NCBI GenBank assembly: GCA_023386815.1
Contig: JAEWIZ010000022.1
Coordinates: forward strand, 62,001 to 126,000
Length of the DNA: 64,000 nucleotides
Source of the DNA: Bacillota bacterium
GTDB taxonomy: Bacteria; Bacillota; Clostridia; Lachnospirales; Lachnospiraceae
Direction: 5' to 3'
In this document: positions 18,370-26,501 of the stretch, piece after piece
Layout: every line of letters starts with the position of its first letter
Numbering within the stretch: the stretch's first letter is position 1
The notes under the pieces: generated by a model
Told to the model about the DNA's origin: nothing
The model's input: the letters and a program-made list of their open reading frames with translations, nothing else
Databases searched by the model: none
Program-made: the position numbers and the translations under genes

Positions 18370-20067
18370 TTAATCAATTCTGCTCCATTCACCACTTACT
18401 AAAAATTCCTCTGCACAAGCTTCTGCAGCAGTGGTAATTTCCTTAGGAAACTTTAGCATGTCAAGAAGCTTAATTGCATTCTTTGATACTGCTTTCCCTT
18501 CATATAATTTATAATCAAATAATACCTCATTATCCTCAATGCGTTCCTGAAAATGATAATTAGAATAATGCTTTTCTAAAATCAGAGTAAGTTCAATATC
18601 ATGGGTAGCTGCAAACACTAATGCATTTTTACGAGCAATATCTGCTAATATTCTCGAAGATGCCGCAATACGTTCCAGTGTATTCGTGCCTCTGAGTACC
18701 TCGTCAATAAAACATAGTACAGGAATATCCTCATTTATTACATTCAGAATTCTCTTTAAGGATTTGATTTCTACCATATAATAGCTTTCCTTATTGAAGA
18801 GATTATCCCTGAGTGCCATGGAGGAATAGATCATAAAATAACTGCCTCTATAGCTTTTGCTAGTTGAGGTGTATATGGTTTGTGCTAAGATTGCATTGAT
18901 AGCTAAGGTCTTAATAAAGGTAGACTTACCGGAGGCATTCGAGCCGGTGATAAGCACGCTCCTATTTTCAGAGATAGAATTGGCTATGGGCTGTCCAATC
19001 AATGGATGATACAGCTCCTCAGTGGAAATGCCAGGCTTATCCTCTCTGTTCGCCACATGTTTCGGTAGGAGACTTAGAACCGGCTCGCAATAATAAGGTA
19101 TCAGCTCTCGAAAGGATGCCGCAGCAATGATCGCATCTAGAAATCCGATGTTGGTATAGATTCGATTTAGCGTATCTCTGTTATTCTTAAAAAACCGCAG
19201 TAATTGATTATATTTAATTAAATCAATATGTGTTAGCATACGAACATAATCTAAGACTGCGCTAAAAAAGTCTCCCGAAGGGTTCTTTGGAGTAACCCAG
19301 GAGGAACCTTTCTGAAAGGTATTAAAGGTTGCACAATCTTTTTTCAGGGTGTCCGTATAGGTTTTAATTTCAGGTATATTCATCTGATAAATCGCTCTGG
19401 CACCATCGAGTAAACGATAAATATAAGCTACCAGCATAAGATAATTCTCGATTTGAGCCTTCTCTTTATAATATTGCATGATATTGTTAACAATCATGGC
19501 CAAAGTCAAAACTCCTCCAACCGGTGGATAGATAAAAATAATACCAATACTAGCAAGTAGCCCCAAAACCATGAGATAATGAGGTATATTACTCTTTACC
19601 TCTTTTTCACCTAATCGATTGATATATTCATACACTGAAATCACCGTTTGTTTACCGATGGGGTGTAATTTGGTTTGAACAATTAACCGTTTTTCTTCAT
19701 TGGCAGTAAAAAACTTCATTAAACGGTTTCGCTCCTCCAGGTCTTCTTTCGAAAAGCTGGGCTTTCTTAAGAACGCATAGAGATACTCTTCACCGATGGA
19801 GGTTTGAGTATTATTCATTAATAGATAAATATCATCCATATCCAAGTCATTCCAGGTAATATCATCCACATCCGTCTGATCATTACGAATAGATAAATAA
19901 TATGCTCTCAATGATTCAAACATCTCTGAAGTATATTCTTGCGTAGGAACAGCACCCCATTGTTCCTTTAATCTGATCATCAAAAGTCTCTTATGGTTTT
20001 TTTCTTGATAAATACTATAAATAATGAAAATGATCATTCCTGCCACAATAGCAATTAATAATTCCAT
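18370..20067 (-). CDS. Membrane-anchored MutS-family ATPase (no mismatch domain)
   Basis: The 565-residue protein ends in a MutS-type ABC ATPase: Walker [14 protein letters not shown], a Q-loop-like segment, [20 protein letters not shown] in place of the MutS Walker B/signature, and [10 protein letters not shown]. It lacks the MutS mismatch-recognition domain and its F-x-E motif and has no C-terminal Smr nuclease domain, so it is neither MutS1 nor MutS2. The N terminus is a membrane span ([18 protein letters not shown]), with a second hydrophobic pair near 175-215. The ATG at 20067 follows AAGGAG by 6 bases. It is the first gene of the rnhA-mutS-mutL-miaA operon. Function unknown; a role at membrane-associated DNA is only a guess from context. 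Confidence 0.85.
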   Translation of the reverse strand: MELLIAIVAGMIIFIIYSIYQEKNHKRLLMIRLKEQWGAVPTQEYTSEMFESLRAYYLSIRNDQTDVDDITWNDLDMDDIYLLMNNTQTSIGEEYLYAFLRKPSFSKEDLEERNRLMKFFTANEEKRLIVQTKLHPIGKQTVISVYEYINRLGEKEVKSNIPHYLMVLGLLASIGIIFIYPPVGGVLTLAMIVNNIMQYYKEKAQIENYLMLVAYIYRLLDGARAIYQMNIPEIKTYTDTLKKDCATFNTFQKGSSWVTPKNPSGDFFSAVLDYVRMLTHIDLIKYNQLLRFFKNNRDTLNRIYTNIGFLDAIIAAASFRELIPYYCEPVLSLLPKHVANREDKPGISTEELYHPLIGQPIANSISENRSVLITGSNASGKSTFIKTLAINAILAQTIYTSTSKSYRGSYFMIYSSMALRDNLFNKESYYMVEIKSLKRILNVINEDIPVLCFIDEVLRGTNTLERIAASSRILADIARKNALVFAATHDIELTLILEKHYSNYHFQERIEDNEVLFDYKLYEGKAVSKNAIKLLDMLKFPKEITTAAEACAEEFLVSGEWSRID

Positions 20068-20118
20068 TTGGATCTCCTTAGTTCTTAATTTTATATAGTC
20101 CAAGCTTCTTGCTATCAA

Positions 20119-20147
20119 ATTATAAGTTTTTACCCATTTCTTGTCAA
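20119..20147 (-). promoter_or_regulatory. Consensus promoter of the repair operon
   Basis: TTGACA (20142-20147 complement), exactly 17 bases, then TATAAT (20119-20124 complement), about 50 bases before the membrane MutS-like gene. A perfect housekeeping sigma-A match; it would drive the MutS-like gene, rnhA, mutS, mutL and miaA. Confidence 0.85.
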
Positions 20148-20180
20148 CCCAACTGATAGAAATCTAGTCTTTTCAGCCAA

Positions 20181-20212
20181 AAAAGGTTGAACCTTTCGAG
20201 ATTCAACCTTTT
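20181..20212 (-). terminator. Terminator after the NlpC/P60 gene
   Basis: An 11-bp perfect stem AAAAGGTTGAA / TTCAACCTTTT with a 10-base loop, followed on the minus strand by a T run, between the endopeptidase stop and the repair-operon promoter. Confidence 0.9.
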
Positions 20213-20275
20213 CCTATAATCATTATATATGATATCTTTTGATTTATAAAATGCTATGAAAGAAGCTGCCGTTCG

Positions 20276-21373
20276 TTAATTACCAAGATACCTTACATAC
20301 TTAACAGGTGTTCTGTAGTACATATTGGAAATCTTAATACCATCTCTCGCATTACTTGCGTGGATGACTTGACCGCCGCCAATATACATCGCAACGTGAT
20401 TAATATAACTGGAGCTGCCATAGAATACCAAATCACCCGGTTTTAAATCCGATGCCGAGATAGATGAACCGCCTCTTGCCTGCTCTCTTGAAGTACGATT
20501 GATAAAGTAACCGAATTTCGCATAAATAGCTCTTGTAAAGCCAGAACAGTCGACACCATTATTTAAAGAGGTGCCACCCCATACATATCTGCCGCCAAGG
20601 TATTCCTTTGCTTTGTTTACAATATCCACACGTGTTTGGGAAACTCCGGATCCATATTGGATTTCTTGAATCGATAAGCCGTGCACTAATTCATAGGATA
20701 AATCAACGAAATCACGAACAACATATCCAACGGAGCCTTCTTCTGTATCACTATCTAAGCTAACCTTAACCCACACTTTATACTCATCATTATCCGTAAC
20801 CACTTTTGAATCTAATACAAGTAATTCCTCGCCTTTTGCGATAATATCGATTTTAGAGGAGTCCGTAGAAGCTTCAGATCTTACATTCAGGCCATCCGTA
20901 TTCGCAGTGGCTACATAAAAGCCAACTTCCTTCGCTAATGCAGTAGCTGCGGCTCCTGTGATCAGATACTCGCTTTTTACAAAGCCTTTTAAGGCTCCTG
21001 AGGCTGTTGAAGTGGTGATCTCAGTCCAGCCGTTATCTGTCGTAGAAAGCACCTCGCAACCACCATTCTTTGGTAACTTACCGATGATCTTATAATCTTC
21101 TCCGGCACCAGAACGAATGCACAAATTAGTGTCAACATTTGCAATTGCAATATCATTAAAGCCTGGAATCGGAATATCATCTAAGGTCAAGCTCATTGTT
21201 GTGGCGATAGCTGCTGATGAATCGGAAACCAAATTTGAAGAGATACTGTCCTTGTCATACATATAACCTGCGACAGCTTCTTCATAAGCCGCCATTGCTG
21301 TCTTGGGAGCTGCTGTTAAAAATAAAGTTCCTGCGAAGCAAGCCAATGAAAGCTTTAGAAGTGTTCTGTTCAT
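20276..21373 (-). CDS. Secreted SH3-domain NlpC/P60 peptidoglycan endopeptidase
   Basis: Cell-wall hydrolase of the D,L-endopeptidase type. The 365 residues comprise a signal peptide (about 1-28, ending TAMA-AY), two bacterial SH3 domains (about 75-138 and 152-225) with NVDTNLCIRSGAG and TDGLNVRSEAS motifs, and a C-terminal NlpC/P60 domain with Cys276 (NGVDCSGF), His326 (INHVAMY) and His338 (VIHAS). ATG 21373 has GGAGG 9 bases before it. Monocistronic: own perfect promoter at 21491-21519, terminator at 20181-20212, and a WalR-like box in its leader. Confidence 0.95.
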   Translation of the reverse strand: MNRTLLKLSLACFAGTLFLTAAPKTAMAAYEEAVAGYMYDKDSISSNLVSDSSAAIATTMSLTLDDIPIPGFNDIAIANVDTNLCIRSGAGEDYKIIGKLPKNGGCEVLSTTDNGWTEITTSTASGALKGFVKSEYLITGAAATALAKEVGFYVATANTDGLNVRSEASTDSSKIDIIAKGEELLVLDSKVVTDNDEYKVWVKVSLDSDTEEGSVGYVVRDFVDLSYELVHGLSIQEIQYGSGVSQTRVDIVNKAKEYLGGRYVWGGTSLNNGVDCSGFTRAIYAKFGYFINRTSREQARGGSSISASDLKPGDLVFYGSSSYINHVAMYIGGGQVIHASNARDGIKISNMYYRTPVKYVRYLGN

Positions 21374-21458
21374 GAATTGCGTCCTCCAAATGTTTTCTTA
21401 TTTTCTATCATTAGTGCATGCTATGTAATAAACAAGCTTATTCCATATTTAACTGAAT

Positions 21459-21475
21459 TGTTACGTAATTGTTAA
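21459..21475 (+). promoter_or_regulatory. WalR (YycF)-like binding box in the endopeptidase leader
   Basis: TGTTAC-GTAAT-TGTTAA matches the published WalR consensus TGTWAH-N5-TGTWAH at every defined base. It lies about 10-26 bases downstream of the predicted start of transcription and on the opposite strand, a position more like a repression site than an activation site. It is nested in a larger inverted repeat TTTAAC...GTTAAA (21449-21477). The target gene class (autolysin) is the classical WalRK regulon. Confidence 0.55.
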
Positions 21476-21490
21476 ATATATTACATACAG

Positions 21491-21519
21491 ATTATAGCAA
21501 ACCCTATAGATTTTGTCAA
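21491..21519 (-). promoter_or_regulatory. Consensus promoter of the NlpC/P60 gene
   Basis: TTGACA, 17 bases, TATAAT on the minus strand. A second TTGACA lies 11 bases further upstream (TTGACACACAGTTGACA), so the -35 is duplicated. The predicted untranslated leader is about 110 bases. Confidence 0.85.
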
Positions 21520-21630
21520 CTGTGTGTCAACTTTATTTTAAAACTTAGTCAAAATTAACAAATATAGAAAAAACAGGTCAATATAGAGGGTTTTTACTAT
21601 GTAAATATATTGATGTGAATCCTAAAATAA

Positions 21631-21673
21631 AAGGCCACCTCAATACGAAATGCTCCGTATTTTTGGTGGCTTT
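21631..21673 (-). terminator. Terminator after spoIVA
   Basis: Long hairpin with GCCACC/GGTGGC outer and AATACG/CGTATT inner stems, followed on the minus strand by TTTTATTTTAG, starting 18 bases after the spoIVA stop. Confidence 0.88.
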
Positions 21674-21690
21674 ACACTTGCTACTCCTTA

Positions 21691-23169
21691 TTAAATGATG
21701 ATGCAAATCAGTCCACCATTGCTTTCATTAATAATTCGCTGCATGGTATCCTGAAGTTTTAACTGACTCTCATCGGTCAATTTGTTAATTTTTGTATTAA
21801 TTCCGTCATCAACAAGCTGGCGGATTGTTTTTCCGAAAATATTGGTCTCCCAAATTCCCTCAGGATTCTCAGTTGCATTTGCCTTGATATAATTCATTAA
21901 ATCATTTGCCTGTTCCTGAGAGCCGACAATTGGTGCTACCTCGGTTATGATATCAGCCTTAATCATGTGAATGGAAGGTGCCGTTGCTCTGATTTTAACA
22001 CCATATTTATTCCCGTGTTTCATAACCTCTGGCTCTTCAATTCTTACTTCATTTCTTAGAGGTGTGACTACTCCATAGCCCTTAGCACGAACCTGATCGG
22101 TAGCTAAGGATACCTTTTCATATTCTGCCTTCTTCGCTGCAAGTTCCCGAAGGGTTGATATCAACTGATATTCACCGGCAATCGGAACTCCGATTAAATC
22201 GCTGAGAATTTTATAATAGTACATATCATCAAATTCTACATCCATTCTAACATTACCATTTTGCATATCTACATTGTCAATTTTAAACCTTTTGACATAA
22301 TTGCTATTGGTATTGCAGTTGGAAGGTTTTGCATCCTTAACCTCTGTGATTTTGCTAAACAACTCTCGAACGGCTTCAATCAAATCTACTTTTAACCAGT
22401 GGTCATGCGGAAGCATCTCTGCCCATTTTGGCATGTAGAAATCCAGCTCAGTTACAGGGAATACCGACACCAGATTTTCCATAATTCGATGGATATCATC
22501 CTTTTTTAGCTGCTCAGCATTCACAGGGATTACCGGAACCTCGTAATCCATTGACAATTCCTCCGCCATGCGAACCGTTTCATTGGAATATGGTTTACTG
22601 GAATTGAGTAATACTATAAAGGGTTTACCAATATGTTTCAGTTCATTAATGGTTCGCTCTTCCGGCATACGATAATTATCTCTCTGCAATTCGCCAAAGC
22701 TTCCGTCAGTCGTTATAACAATCCCAACAGTAGAATGGTCATTGATAACCTTTCTCGTACCGATTTCAGCTGCCTGTGTAAATGGGATCTCATAGTCCAG
22801 CCAAGGAGTTTTCACCATTCTTTCATGCTGGTTCTCAATATGGCCGGCAGCTCCGTCTACCATATATCCAACACAGTCAATTAAACGGATTTTAACCTTG
22901 GTTTCATCATTAAATGCGATTTCGGCAGCTTCCTTCGGTATAAACTTCGGCTCAGTAGTCATGATAGTTCTACCAGCCGCTGATTGAGGCAACTCATCGA
23001 TTGCCCTTTCTTTGCTATGGACATCTTCAATATTCGGAATTACCAGAAGATCCATAAACCTCTTGATAAAGGTGGACTTTCCAGTTCTAACCGGGCCAAC
23101 TACACCTATGTATATTTCACCGCCTGTCCTAGCCTGAATATCATTATAAACATCAAACTGCCCTAACAT
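21691..23169 (-). CDS. spoIVA: Stage IV sporulation protein A
   Basis: ATPase that polymerises on the forespore surface to form the coat base. The 492 residues match the usual length: N-terminal GTPase-like fold with Walker A GPVRTGKSTF (about 25-34), a central region, and a conserved C-terminal end (NESNGGLICIII) needed for membrane targeting through SpoVM. ATG 23169 is preceded by AAGGAGG. Monocistronic with its own terminator. Its presence shows the organism forms or descends from endospore formers. A candidate sigma-E promoter lies at 23197-23225. Confidence 0.98.
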   Translation of the reverse strand: MLGQFDVYNDIQARTGGEIYIGVVGPVRTGKSTFIKRFMDLLVIPNIEDVHSKERAIDELPQSAAGRTIMTTEPKFIPKEAAEIAFNDETKVKIRLIDCVGYMVDGAAGHIENQHERMVKTPWLDYEIPFTQAAEIGTRKVINDHSTVGIVITTDGSFGELQRDNYRMPEERTINELKHIGKPFIVLLNSSKPYSNETVRMAEELSMDYEVPVIPVNAEQLKKDDIHRIMENLVSVFPVTELDFYMPKWAEMLPHDHWLKVDLIEAVRELFSKITEVKDAKPSNCNTNSNYVKRFKIDNVDMQNGNVRMDVEFDDMYYYKILSDLIGVPIAGEYQLISTLRELAAKKAEYEKVSLATDQVRAKGYGVVTPLRNEVRIEEPEVMKHGNKYGVKIRATAPSIHMIKADIITEVAPIVGSQEQANDLMNYIKANATENPEGIWETNIFGKTIRQLVDDGINTKINKLTDESQLKLQDTMQRIINESNGGLICIII

Positions 23170-23196
23170 ATGCCAACCTCCTTGTGGTTATAGTTA

Positions 23197-23225
23197 AGCA
23201 TATGCAGTTGACTTAAATTCTATGA
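23197..23225 (-). promoter_or_regulatory. Candidate sigma-E promoter of spoIVA
   Basis: TCATAGA, 14 bases, CATATGCT on the minus strand resembles the sigma-E pattern (KMATAWW-N14-CATACANT) with correct spacing, about 30 bases before the start codon. spoIVA is a sigma-E gene in Bacillus. The match is imperfect. Confidence 0.4.
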
Positions 23226-23483
23226 ATCAAGTTGTAGGGATGGAATAAATATAATTCTACGTCAATAATCATCATGAATCGCAGTTTGAATGTTATAAAA
23301 TGTAAAGAGTCTTATTTGGAATAGCTAAAAAAGAATGATAGAGACAAACCTTAAAATAGTGCAAAAGACAGTAAATGGTGTGGAACTTTCTAAATCCCAC
23401 ACCAACACTTACTACAAGAAGATTAAAATAAATCAAGAATGTCTAGCCTTCTATAGCGGCAGAAATAGCTTAAAGTATAAAAT
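23226..23483. other. Non-coding stretch between spoIVA and the DUF6774 gene
   Basis: No gene with a plausible ribosome site is seen. It contains an 8-bp inverted repeat TGGTGTGG/CCACACCA (23376-23404). A 64-codon plus-strand open frame (23335-23529) runs into the terminator and lacks a ribosome site. Confidence 0.5.
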
Positions 23484-23515
23484 AAGCGGAATACCTCGGG
23501 TATCGTTTTCCGCTT
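23484..23515 (-). terminator. Terminator after the DUF6774 gene
   Basis: AAGCGGAA / TTCCGCTT outer stem with an inner ATACC/GGTAT stem, followed on the minus strand by ATTTTAT. It begins 33 bases after the stop. Confidence 0.75.
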
Positions 23516-23548
23516 TCTTATATTATTAAGTGTATCACCTGGCTTGCA

Positions 23549-23782
23549 TCAGTTCAACTGTTTTGGTGCTTCCGTGGTGTTTGAATCCGTTAATTGCTTC
23601 GGGGAACCATCCGCGTCCTTCTGTTTATCTTCACATAATTCCTTTTGGGTTAGATAGGTAGCTAAGGTATCCCCCAATTGGGTAAAGGCAACAGACAAAA
23701 TTGTTATATCATCCTCTGAACAGCATTTAATGATACCACAAGCAATTGCCGTTATGGTCATAATTAATTCACAATCATTCAT
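23549..23782 (-). CDS. DUF6774 family small cysteine-containing protein
   Basis: The 77-residue protein resembles the DUF6774 family of Lachnospiraceae: MNDCELIMTITAIACGIIKCC then EDDITILSVAFTQLGDTLATYLTQKELC, followed by a polar low-complexity tail. The conserved Cys residues (4, 15, 20, 21) and the TQLGDTL stretch are its marks; function unknown. The ATG at 23782 is chosen because GGAG lies 9 bases before it; an upstream ATG at 23800 has none. A six-codon leader frame (23784-23804) ends one base before this start. Monocistronic. Confidence 0.75.
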   Translation of the reverse strand: MNDCELIMTITAIACGIIKCCSEDDITILSVAFTQLGDTLATYLTQKELCEDKQKDADGSPKQLTDSNTTEAPKQLN

Positions 23783-23783
23783 T

Positions 23784-23804
23784 CTATCGCTCCACAACAT
23801 TCAT
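23784..23804 (-). CDS. Six-residue leader peptide upstream of the DUF6774 gene
   Basis: ATG AAT GTT GTG GAG CGA TAG (MNVVER) has an AGGAG 7 bases before it and stops with TAG one base before the DUF6774 ATG, a geometry that allows translational coupling. It is seen in sequence only; translation is unproven. Confidence 0.45.
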   Translation of the reverse strand: MNVVER

Positions 23805-23975
23805 GACCATGCTCCTCAAAAGAAATTCTTCCTAGCAGCAAAATCTCATTCCTGGATTGGTAATTACTATATTATATGCAGCGATACTGCTCATGAACTA
23901 CAAAATATAAATGGAAGCTTTTATTTATTCCCAGTTACTTTCCTCGGAAAGAACTAGTCAGGTGAACCTTAATAG

Positions 23976-24740
23976 CTAAATCAACTCAAGAAATTGCTGT
24001 ACGGTGGTTTGATTTCCTGCCAGTATACTAATGGGTTGTTCAAAGGTAAGAGGCTCTCCATTCATGGTGCTAATACTTCCTCCGGCTTCCTTTAGAATAA
24101 GAGAACCTGCTGCATAATCCCAGGGGGACAAAAGAAGCTCATAGTATAATACAATTCGACCAGCAGCCACATAGCAGATGTCCAGTGCAGCTGAACCGCT
24201 TCTTCTTAAATCTAAGGCTTTGTCATATACTAATCTGGCAAATCGGAAGGTTTCATCCGCCTTTTCACGGTAATATGGACTTGTACCGATGGAAGCTACC
24301 CCGTCCTCCAAAGCTAATTCCTTTACAAACAATTGTTTTCCGTTTAAAAAGGCTCCCTTCCCTTTTTCGGCGCTGAATAATTCTTTTAAATAAGGATTAT
24401 AAACCACACCAAGGATTATTTCGCCCTGAAGCATCAAGGCAACAGAAATGCAGCTATGCCTATAATCAAAGATAAAATTAGTGGTGCCGTCAATGGGATC
24501 AATAATGAAGCAATAACCCGTGTTAATCTGATGATTCTTTGCTGCATCCTCTTCCCCCATAAAGCTGGCCTCCGGTAATACCTCGGACAGCTTACGATAT
24601 AGGAAATCCTGAACCTCAACATCATACTTTGTCACAAAATTCGCTTGTCCCTGCTTACTTTCCACATGATCTTTAATATGCTGCGCCTCTAAAATAATAT
24701 CTCCGGCCAAGGTTACGATAGAAATAATGTTATCTAGCAT
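23976..24740 (-). CDS. Inositol monophosphatase family protein
   Basis: Mg-dependent sugar/inositol phosphatase of the SuhB/IMPase family. The 254 residues have the metal-site motifs GEED (near 67), DPIDGTTNF (near 81-89) and SPWDYAAG (near 205). Start set at the ATG at 24740, which has AGGAGG 9 bases upstream; the ATG at 24749 overlaps that site. Substrate cannot be told from sequence: inositol-1-phosphate, NADP or fructose bisphosphate are all known in the family. Upstream neighbour gpsA. Confidence 0.9.
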   Translation of the reverse strand: MLDNIISIVTLAGDIILEAQHIKDHVESKQGQANFVTKYDVEVQDFLYRKLSEVLPEASFMGEEDAAKNHQINTGYCFIIDPIDGTTNFIFDYRHSCISVALMLQGEIILGVVYNPYLKELFSAEKGKGAFLNGKQLFVKELALEDGVASIGTSPYYREKADETFRFARLVYDKALDLRRSGSAALDICYVAAGRIVLYYELLLSPWDYAAGSLILKEAGGSISTMNGEPLTFEQPISILAGNQTTVQQFLELI

Positions 24741-24781
24741 GTTAGACATCCTCCTTTGTTAAATAGCTGTATAAAGATTTA

Positions 24782-24827
24782 GGTAATTGCGAAGCTTTAT
24801 CAACAAAGACAATGTTTCGCAATTACC
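24782..24827. repeat. Palindrome after gpsA with GGTAATTGC arms
   Basis: GGTAATTGCGAA (24782-24793) pairs with TTCGCAATTACC (24816-24827), 12 bp, 10 bases after the gpsA stop. No T run follows on the minus strand. The arm sequence is shared with the palindrome between minC and minD (2712-2741). Confidence 0.65.
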
Positions 24828-24836
24828 CACATTTTA

Positions 24837-25847
24837 TTAATCCCATTCCAGGGTTTTATATTCTTTTCTCTTATCTCTATTCAGCAAATCATTCAGTGCA
24901 TCCTTTGCGGTCTTGTCCTCAAAAAGCACTTTATTAATCTGCTCAACAATTGGCATTTCTACATTATTTTTACGGGCAAGTGCAAGTGCTGCCTTCGCAG
25001 AATTTACTCCCTCTACTACCTGATTTACCTGCTTCATAGCTTCGTCCATGGTCTTACCTTGTCCCATGAGGTAGCCGGCATTCCAGTTACGGCTATGCTT
25101 ACTGGTGCAGGTAACAAATAAATCTCCGAAACCGGATAAACCAGCAAAAGTCTCAATTTTACCGCCCATAATCATGCCTAGACGACTAATTTCAGCCATA
25201 CCTCTTGTCATTAAGGCTGCTTTTGTATTATCCCCATAACCCAGACCATCAACGATTCCGGCTGCTAAAGCAATTACATTTTTTAAGGAGCCACCCAGCT
25301 CAATACCGATAATATCAGGGCTGGTATAAACTCGAAATACATCCGTCATAAATACATCTTGAATAAAATGTGCCGTTTCCATTGTGGTTGATCCTACTAC
25401 AATTGTAGTTGGAACCCCACGGCTTACTTCCTCCGCATGACTAGGTCCGGATAAAACAGCAATATCTGCCTGTGGAATCTCTTCCTTCAGTACTTCGGAT
25501 AAGGTATATAATGTACCATCTTCGATTCCCTTAGATACGTTTACAATAATCTGTTTTTCTTTCACATATGGACTTATCAGGTGTGCTGTTGATCTGATAT
25601 AGGGTGAAGCAACTGCCATTACAAGAATATCTTTATCCTTACAAGCTTCTTCCAGATCCAGGGTCACTGTAACTTCATCAGGAAGCTCTGCTCCCGGAAG
25701 GTTCTTCATATTTTTTCTGTTCTCATTTAAAGCTTTTGCTTCGTTTTCAATTTTAGTCCAAATGGTTACATTATGTCCTTTTCCTGAAAGTACAATTGCT
25801 AAGGCACAACCCCAGGTTCCGGCTCCTAATATACTTACATTACTCAT
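24837..25847 (-). CDS. gpsA: Glycerol-3-phosphate dehydrogenase [NAD(P)+]
   Basis: Reduces dihydroxyacetone phosphate to sn-glycerol-3-phosphate for phospholipid synthesis. The 336 residues carry the Rossmann motif GAGTWGCALA (about 8-17), SKGIEDGTL, LSGPSHAEEV and the catalytic-lysine segment IELGGSLKNVIALAAGI. The ATG at 25847 follows AGGAGG by 5 bases. Directly after plsY (27 bases), its product being the PlsY substrate, so der-plsY-gpsA is a lipid-linked operon. Confidence 0.97.
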   Translation of the reverse strand: MSNVSILGAGTWGCALAIVLSGKGHNVTIWTKIENEAKALNENRKNMKNLPGAELPDEVTVTLDLEEACKDKDILVMAVASPYIRSTAHLISPYVKEKQIIVNVSKGIEDGTLYTLSEVLKEEIPQADIAVLSGPSHAEEVSRGVPTTIVVGSTTMETAHFIQDVFMTDVFRVYTSPDIIGIELGGSLKNVIALAAGIVDGLGYGDNTKAALMTRGMAEISRLGMIMGGKIETFAGLSGFGDLFVTCTSKHSRNWNAGYLMGQGKTMDEAMKQVNQVVEGVNSAKAALALARKNNVEMPIVEQINKVLFEDKTAKDALNDLLNRDKRKEYKTLEWD

Positions 25848-25874
25848 TAGCTCCTCCTTTACCAACTCTTATGA

Positions 25875-26501
25875 TTATTTATTATCAATCTTTACTTTTT
25901 GTCCTATTTTATTTTCTGTCCCATTGATTAATCTCTTAATATTTGAGCTGTGTTTGATAAATGCTAAAACCATGAATATCAATGATAGGATTAACATATG
26001 TATATCCCCCGGATAGCGAAGTAAAATCCATACCGGGAAGAATAAAGCAACATATAAAGAACCCAGTGAAACATAACGTGTGATAGCAACAATAAGAATA
26101 AATAATGGCAATGCAAAGGGAACAATTAAAATATCAAAGGCCATCATCACCCCACCGGTTGCTGCGATTCCTTTTCCGCCCTTAAATTTCAGCCAAACAG
26201 GATAGTTATGTCCCAGCACAACTCCAAGGCCTGTATAGAGTGACAATAATTGTGCAAAATCTGTTTGGTCAAAGAAGAGGAACCGAACTAAAAGCATGGG
26301 AATTACTGCTTTGAAGGCATCACCCAGCAAAGTAATTGCACCTGCCTTTGCGCCAAGTGTACGAAGTGCATTTGTGGTACCAATATTACCGCTTCCATAA
26401 TTACGGATATCAACCTTCTTCATCTTTCCGATAAAGTAACCTGTTGAAAAGCAGCCAAAGATATAACCAAAAATCAAACAAAAAATGATTTTCAGAACCA
26501 T
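25875..26501 (-). CDS. plsY: Glycerol-3-phosphate acyltransferase PlsY
   Basis: Membrane enzyme that acylates glycerol-3-phosphate with acyl-phosphate from PlsX (plsX is at 51657). The 208 residues have five or six spans and the motifs GSGNIGTTNALRTLG (about 37-51), KFKGGKGIAATGG (about 106-118) and a C-terminal IKHSSNIKRLINGTE. It starts one base after the der stop, with AGGAG 9 bases upstream inside der. Confidence 0.96.
   Translation of the reverse strand: MVLKIIFCLIFGYIFGCFSTGYFIGKMKKVDIRNYGSGNIGTTNALRTLGAKAGAITLLGDAFKAVIPMLLVRFLFFDQTDFAQLLSLYTGLGVVLGHNYPVWLKFKGGKGIAATGGVMMAFDILIVPFALPLFILIVAITRYVSLGSLYVALFFPVWILLRYPGDIHMLILSLIFMVLAFIKHSSNIKRLINGTENKIGQKVKIDNK

Noticed and set aside
23335..23529. 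64-codon plus-strand open frame before the DUF6774 terminator
   Set aside because: Runs through the terminator hairpin, lacks a ribosome site and any recognisable sequence.
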